A stretch of 64,000 nucleotides of DNA from Bifiguratus adelaidae. Lineage: Eukaryota; Mucoromycota; Endogonomycetes; Endogonales. The notes beneath the pieces were generated by a model. It worked only from the letters and a program-made list of their open reading frames with translations, ran no database searches and was not told the DNA's origin. Positions 57,801 through 64,000 of the stretch are shown in pieces (within the stretch, counting starts at the first letter, position 1; every line of letters begins with the position of its first letter). The DNA lies in assembly GCA_002261195.1 (NCBI GenBank), contig MVBO01000048.1, positions 31,709 to 95,708 of the forward strand, in the 5' to 3' direction. A program made the position numbers and the translations under genes.

Positions 57801-59918
57801 GCGCAATAAGCTGTCGAAAGTGTCTCCGAATCATGCTTTCCAATTGCCATTGTACCGGCAGTCATTGTAAGCTCCCGCAAAAGCGCCATACATAGCGACG
57901 ATTTACCACTGCGTAATGGAATCATGTTAATACCCAACAGGCGCAAATTGCCTTTGAAGTGAGATACACGTACCTCCCAACCGTTCCAACAACGGCCAGC
58001 AACTCCCCATTACTTATTTCGAAGTTGATCCCAGTGAGCACTTCGCGTTTGGAATGCTTCGGTTCTATGGCGATATCAACAACCTCGCTGTCTGGCTCCG
58101 AATCTTGATTTCGAGACCTAATATGCCGCAATACTTGATCAAGTTTCTCCTTGTCCCGCGATTCCCAGCTGAAGGATGCGTGATTGATCTCAATGACATT
58201 GTCTCTGGAACGCAAGAAGGTCAAAGAAGCGTGCTCAAGTTCCGGAAGGAGCATAAACTCGGTAATTCGCTTGACGCTCACACGGCATTCAGAAATTGTT
58301 TCTACTGCCTAAGGCACGCAAGCAAGAATGGTTAACAGCGCCTGGCTCCCAGTTTCTGCTCTTTTTTACCTTTGGTACAAAGCTCGTCATCGTTAACCTG
58401 ATCACGTTGAAAAGCGTGACGCTCGTAAAGACAATGTCTGGCCGTAGCGAATTACCAAGCGCCCAGAAGCAGGCAAATGCGGTTAATTCCACCACGGATG
58501 GAAAGCAGAAAAAAAATGCTTCGTTCATTGCCCGCAATTCGTTCTCTTTCCTGATATTTTTCACCTCGTCTTGTCGGATCGCGTTGATTCTGTCTTGCAT
58601 GGGATCTTCCCAGGCCGAAAATTTGACGAGATTGATCCCAGAGAGGACATCTGATACTGTCCTGACTCTATCATCCTGAAAATCTGGAATCAATACGTCC
58701 TTCAACCGGCAAAGTCTTCTACTTACCCGAAATTTGACCATCCTTTCTCGGAAATGGGAGAAGCGCTTGGCAAAAAGTCCTTGAACTGGCACCAAGGCGA
58801 AGAGCACAGCCAGGCCAGCAAAGGCGCTCACGCCTAGCGATCGGTAAAGAAAGTAAGCTGAGATTCCGAATTCCACTGGACCCAGCCAGATATAATTGGC
58901 AAATGGCGAGGCGTTCTCGAACGGTTGAACATCTGGCTTGTGTCAATTCCATGATTCCGTAAGCTCTTTGCCTACCGTTTGAAATCATGTTTACAATGGC
59001 ACCAGTGGAAACAGCCGAGGAAGAGGTCAGTCGAAGGGCTTTCTGATACATGAGAGCTTTGAAAATAGTAAGAACAGCTGCATGGTGACCAAATCATAAC
59101 CTACCGATGAGGGACATCCGGATGTGAGTGCCAGTCCGCATTCCTGGCCAAAAGAAATGATGATGAAGCGTGGCATGGAAGATTGTAATTAAGCTAATAG
59201 CTAGAGCATAGAGTAATCCCTAGAGGGGTGCTTAGTTTATGATCAATGTCATGCAACCTTCAAATTCGCACCTGTTGCAAACTCGTAGTGAAATCTTGAA
59301 AGAATCGCACAATGTAGCTATTGCATTGACGTCAATAACCAAGAAGCGCAATGCCGCATACGCCTTACCCCAACAACATCGCTTCCGCAATCTTGCACAG
59401 AGACTCTAATAAGCCTGCAACGGCTGACAGCAAATAATAAGGTCCATAGACCTTGGCCATCACACGCCTAATTTGAGCGACTCAATGACTGAACGTCAAA
59501 CTGCTGCATCACATACGTAAGACTCGGTCGATTGGCGGTCCGTTGGCATTCTCTTTGCCAACAGTCAGTGAGCTTGTCGAGAATGTGCTTGATGTCGTCA
59601 AATTTGCTGACAAGGCAAAATGATAAATGCGATGTTATAAAGCGCAGCAAGACTCGGAGAGCCAGCACCCACCAAAGGTCTTGCAAATCATCTTGCGTCA
59701 ATGTGTGTCTGTAACCTTTACGACTTGTGGGATCGATCAGCGGTGTGAAAGAGAGCATATTGGAACACGGTAGGACTCACATTATCGGGCCCATCCAGCT
59801 AAACGTATAATACGACCAAGCTGACGCCTTGTCAATGGCCGACGGTGGGCGTTGTCGCGGCGTTGGTTTCTCCTGTTTCACCCTCTCACCAGTGAACCTT
59901 TCCACCTTCTCTGTCATA
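54874..59918 (-). CDS. ABC transporter, ABCC/MRP family (short form without TMD0)
   Basis: The ATG at 59918 opens a full ABCC protein of two transmembrane halves and two nucleotide-binding domains, with some fifteen introns. It begins with a short cytosolic leader, SWMGPI (end of exon 1), and DDLQDL, as in MRP4/Yor1-like proteins lacking the extra N-terminal TMD0. NBD1 carries a Walker A split by an intron (GTVGSGKSS), AYCAQSPWIFAGSIRDNILFG, LSGGQRARISLARA, and Walker B ILDDPLSAV with Asp in place of the catalytic Glu, usual for ABCC NBD1. NBD2 has Walker A GKSS, IPQEPFLFKGNLRFNLDP, SVGERQLI, VMDEATANID and IAHRLNT. These transporters export conjugates or drugs across the plasma or vacuolar membrane. 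Not all exon edges were resolved in 56,200-59,700. Confidence 0.92.
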
Positions 59919-60495
59919 GTGGCGCAGCGGCTTCTATTCTTTCCGTCTATGAGCGTCTCGAGACCGCACGCCAACCCGGACAGGCTTCTCACCTGTCGTC
60001 TATATCAGCGCAGCGATTTCTGCGCTCTTAAAAGGCCCAAGGCACAACCAAGAGGAGGAGTGTAAGTGAGAGTGATCCAGGAATTGCACGAGATCGTCCC
60101 TAAAATTTCGGGAATCCGAGAGAATTGCAACCGACCGACCGATGCTTCGGCCGACAAGTTGCCAAGTGTCAACTTATCATGGATCACTCAAAAAGTGATG
60201 ATATTAGAGTTTGAGCAAGCCTCGAGATCACTTGGGTATAGACCACCTTGCAAAGAGACGGAGAGAGTGTAGAGTCCAGGGAAAGCTGTTATCTAACATG
60301 TATCTATCCCACAACTTCTACGTAGCCATTGGCTTGGATGCAAAGCACCGGCAACATTGGTCTGAAGTATGCAAGTTGTCTTAAGCCAAACACACTCTGT
60401 GGATCCAACTTATTTCTTTGCAAAGTCAAACCTCCACATTTTGGCTGTATTGTGGAGAGCGCGCTCTTTGCAGGAGTACATCTTTACAGTACACC
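59919..60495. promoter_or_regulatory. Divergent upstream region, ABC transporter / Asterix
   Basis: These 577 bp separate the two divergent start codons. An upstream in-frame ATG of the ABC gene near 59992 would shorten this region. No clear named element was seen. Confidence 0.4.
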
Positions 60496-61046
60496 ATGGA
60501 AAGCATAGGAGGCGATCCTCGGCGCTCAGATAAGGTGGTTCCGTTCCACATTCCAAAGGTGTCCAAAGATGACCAAGAGGAGGATACATCAGGAAGCATT
60601 GCACTTTATGCTGGTATGTAGACACGCCTAGACATGATGCCCTCTCGACCACTCTACGAGTACCGAGCGAGTGTCTTGTCGGACCGAAGCCTCGTTCTAA
60701 CTGACATGTCTTGCGTTGTTGCTATTCACAACCTCAAGCTATCGCCAGCATGTTTTTCAGGGTAGGTGGAGACTACATCAAAAGACCGAACGTATGCTCA
60801 ATCCACTCGCTTGTCTATTCAACTTGTAGAGTCGCTACAAGGCGTTGCCATGGTGCTCTCTCTACTTTGGCATTGTATCCTTTCTCAACGGAAAGTCGTC
60901 CAATCAAGACAGTTACAGTTGGACCGGTGTCATGTAAGTGGTGCTGCTATCCATTTCATCTACCTACTCAACACCTCCACAGGCTAGGCATCACTGCTGT
61001 CTTCACCTTCTACCTCAATGAATACTTTGTCCAGCAGCATACTTGA
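60496..61046 (+). CDS. Asterix (PAT-complex subunit, WDR83OS/UPF0139 family)
   Basis: Four exons: 60496-60613, a 23-nt exon 60739-60761, 60830-60933 and 60983-61046, giving 102 residues (human Asterix has 106). The family signature DPRRSDKV lies near the N-terminus. Two or three hydrophobic segments follow: IASMFFRSRYKALPWCSLYF, FGIVSFLNGKSS, and LGITAVFTFYLNEYF. The W-C and S-F-x-N-x-x-S-S spacing matches animal Asterix. In animals Asterix and CCDC47 form the ER PAT complex, which shields polar residues of multi-pass membrane proteins during insertion. The gene is absent from S. cerevisiae. The exon structure was needed to recover the frame, because no single open frame covers it. Confidence 0.85.
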
Positions 61047-61141
61047 TCACATGTAAAATACATTGGTCCTTTTGAACGCATGGACAGTGTTCCATAACGC
61101 AGAGAGACAATAGACGGTCGACTAGTAACCTCTTTTGACTC

Positions 61142-64000
61142 ATGTCCTCATTTCTGTCTTGGTGGAGAAGTGCTCCAACCAAGGCCGGCGAAACGTTGAA
61201 TGGAGTAGACACTTTGCCTGATCATGCTAAAGTGAGTCAGGGCAACGCAACAGCAGCGATGGCGGTGGACGAAGCACCAAAGGTGGACTCGCCAAGACCA
61301 GAGGACGGGAAGGTCCATTCTTCCTCACTTTCGCTCAAACGCAAAGCCAGTTCGTTGGCAGACGAGGAAGGACTTTCCGGCCAGCCTGATGTGGATAAAG
61401 CTGTGCAGCAAGGCGACAGGCATAATGCTATAGGAGAAAGTGAAGCAGCTAGCGTCGGTGGAACGGTTCCGGATGCAAAGCAGCAAAAGACACAGGACAT
61501 GGGCCAGCCTGCTGGACATATCACATCAGCGCACCAAGTCAACTGGCTTCCTGAAGGGGTCAATGGCTGGTTTTCATATCTCGGTTGGTCTCAGATTCAA
61601 GCGCCAGCATCCAACAATACACTTGACCACGCAGACAAGAGTTCTCCTCCAGAAACTTCCAAAGTGCCCCCAGTGCAAACGGAGGAACCATCGACTACCC
61701 TCTCTATTCCAGACGATCGGGAAACTGACAAATCTCACTACCTCAGCGACTCTCCATCCGCTAAAAACATCGACCCTCGATATCCGGAAGCGATCAAGCC
61801 CACTGTCGCAAATGCAAGTGAGAAGTCTCTGTCCAGATCATCATCCGTACATTCCCAGAGAAGAAATCACATCATCGAAGCTCAGGCGAAACCTGCTCTG
61901 TCGCAATTCGATAAGGCTTCCATACGCTCTGCCTCAAGTGCACAAAGTAACAGTGCTCCGACAGATCAGCAGCCGGAGAGCGACGCATATCCTCAGACGA
62001 CTGGCCGCAAATCAAATGACATCGTTGACCAAATCAATTCGCCATTGCCTGCTGAAGAGACGACTCCAAACATGCACACAAATACCACCAAATGGAATTG
62101 GTTTGGTTACAAACCACCATCCCAAGACTCTCACGCTCCCCCGAAAACTTCAGAGACCGAGCAGGGTGCAAAGACCATACATTCTGCCAAAAGCGACACT
62201 TCAATAGAGGCAGCGATTCACAAAGACAGTGGCAATGCCAATATACCAGAAGCTGTCGATATACCCATCGGAAAAGAGATGTCCATACCTGATGGTGAGG
62301 CCATTTTGGATAAGGAGATCTTTCTTTAACACAATTTCAATGCTAGATGCGAAGGTCGTACCGGATACCAACGCACAAGACACGACGAAAGCTCTCGCAT
62401 CAAATGATGACGCACATGAGTCAGTCAGTCACGAAGTGCGGCATCTTAGGCGGAGAGTCGGTGCTCGCTCACCTTCGGTGATCGAGGACGGCGTAGGATC
62501 CAGCGGTGCGAGTGTGAATGGCACTACCGACACCGTCAAGGATGAGAACCGATCTCTGTCAGGACGACCTCGCAGCCTGCGGAAACCAAATGTAGTCTTG
62601 CCCAGTTTTGACTCGCAATTCGTCCACTCGAACATAGACGAAGCGTTCTCAAACGCTGCAGCTACCGATCGCTCAGGCAATGACGATACCGATAAAAGTT
62701 CAAATGTCCTAGTCAAAGTACTTCAGACGATCAACGCCCTATTGTGTGCATGTTCAACGGCTCGTCAACGTTACTCAAAACTTTCCAGCGAAGCTACAGA
62801 CTATGGAACAATGTCAGGCTATACAGGGCAACCGATACAAAATCAGATGATGAACAGATTCTCACATTTCTTTGGAGAGCTAAACGCTTCTCCGAAGGAT
62901 GCAAAGCGGTTTGTTATAATTGGCGTTCACGGGTGGTTTCCGATGAAGGTACGAAACGCCACTTCATGTTACTGAGTTGAGGCTCACTTTATTATAGCTA
63001 GTTAGAAGTGTCATTGGCGAGCCCACAGGCACTTCCTTCAAATTTTGCGAGCAAATGGCTAAAGCTCTGACCGCATATCTCGCAAACGTTCATGGGATCA
63101 CATTGTCGCCTGACCTCGTGACCCTTATACCTCTGGAGGGTGAAGGCAAGGTCATGGATAGAGTCCAAATACTATACGACAATTTGATGGATAATTCTGA
63201 CTGGTGCGATGCTTTAAGCTCCGCAGATGTGATATTTGTGGCAACGCATTCTCAAGGAACTCCAGTTTCAAATATCTTGCTGGAGAGGTTGCTCAGGGAG
63301 GGTCACATTCATATCCGACGGCAACAGGTCTGCTTGTTGGCAATGGCTGGAATCAGTCACGGGCCCTTTCCGTTCCTTAAAGGGAACTTGTTGGTGAAGG
63401 TAAGTCAGGAGCAGGTGTGCATATAGTTGAGGCATTCGTTCTCTGACTTAATAATAGTATTTCGAAGCGGACGCTGCCCGCGAGCTTTTTGACTTCATGG
63501 ACCTCGGCTCTCCCATCACTAAACGATATGACGAGAGTCTTTCCTTTAACCTGGAATCGGGAGTTAAGGTCGTACTGGTGGCTTCCATGCAAGATCAAGT
63601 CGTACCTCTATACTCTGCCATCATGTCAGGATGCTCTCATCCTTCAATATTACGTGCTATATACGTGGACGGCCACATCTATTCCGAGGACGATTTTCTG
63701 ATTAATCTGATCATGTTTGCTCTCCAATTGCGAAACGCTGGAGTATCAGATCATGGGTTACTGGTGTATGTTTCCGAAGTGCTAGCCGGTAATCTGTATG
63801 CTTTCGAAGGAGGGCATTCAACGATCTACGAGGAACTGGACGTTTATACATTGGCGGCACAGTACATGTTCGAGACCTTTCCTATAGGAGACAAGACGAA
63901 TTGGAGGCGTCACCAAGAAAGTGTTGAGGCTACCAAACAGTCAGATCAAAAATCTGCAAAGACTAACCCCACTACTTCGTATATCGGACAACCGCCGGTG
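61142..64000 (+). CDS. YML020W-like putative alpha/beta-hydrolase (3' truncated)
   Basis: Four exons: 61142-62294, 62347-62948, 62998-63399 and 63458 to the window end (frame still open). The first 450 residues are Ser/Asp/Lys-rich and disordered. The folded part starts near residue 560 with RFVIIGVHGWFP, KLVRSVIGEPTGTS, and a nucleophile elbow VATHSQGTPVS (S in H-S-Q-G), consistent with a serine hydrolase. Later blocks VVLVASMQDQVVPLYSA and FEGGHSTIYEELDVY fit the acid and histidine positions. Similar fungal proteins include yeast YML020W, which has no assigned function. About 925 residues are visible; the 3' end lies beyond the window. Confidence 0.8.

Noticed and set aside
57461-57946. Asp instead of catalytic Glu after Walker B in NBD1 read as inactivation
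   Set aside because: This degenerate site in NBD1 is a standard ABCC feature, not decay.
1-64000. CRISPR arrays, bacterial operons, phage or viral genes
   Set aside because: The window is spliced fungal nuclear DNA; no repeat-spacer pattern or viral gene signature was seen.

Overview
The window is nuclear DNA of a filamentous fungus. Short GT-AG introns (mostly 42-75 nt) interrupt nearly every gene. The gene set includes a division I chitin synthase, White Collar-2, a Rim15-type kinase, an RCR-like protein and a Pho80/Pcl-type cyclin. It also carries genes missing from baker's yeast: a CENP-M-like kinetochore protein, the PAT-complex subunit Asterix and KIN17. That mixture, with compact genes, points to an early-diverging lineage, most likely Mucoromycota. 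This placement is inference; no marker phylogeny was possible.

Layout. 0.1-11 kb: a doubtful small gene, a NEM1-type lipid phosphatase, a tyrosine-phosphatase-like gene with one irregular intron, chitin synthase, KIN17 (minus) and a DUF885 metallopeptidase. 11-18 kb is gene-poor: a decayed short-chain dehydrogenase that still shows its intron positions, a tRNA-Asp(GTC), one C2H2 zinc-finger regulator with a TATA box, and about 5 kb in which nothing was recognised. 18-38 kb: a SAP-domain TKL kinase with a WNK-like lysine arrangement, a Gvp36-like BAR protein, a 2,034-residue Rim15-like AGC kinase, an Aha1-N-domain protein with a C-terminal membrane anchor, the MER3/HFM1 meiotic helicase, an SHD1/Cys-rich protein and an RCR-like membrane protein. 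38-50 kb: transketolase, CENP-M-like, mitochondrial MSS1/GTPBP3, an RCC1-repeat protein, White Collar-2 and two unrecognised proteins. 50-64 kb: a 2.1-kb gene-free stretch before a Pcl-type cyclin, an ABCC transporter, Asterix, and a YML020W-like putative hydrolase that runs off the right edge.

There is no functional cluster; the genes are mostly housekeeping and regulatory. Several junctions are very tight: MSS1 starts 23 nt after the RCC1-like stop codon on the same strand, RIM15 and the AHA1-like gene have start codons 37 bp apart head to head, and MER3 starts 81 bp after the SHD1 gene. Three introns use GC donors with the strong GCAAGT context.

The most notable signals are the kinase that lacks the beta-3 lysine but has a lysine in the glycine loop where WNK kinases have theirs; the tail-anchored Aha1-N protein, whose NxNNWHW motif is completed by a 6-nt exon; and the CENP-M homologue that keeps most of a P-loop and a TKVD motif.
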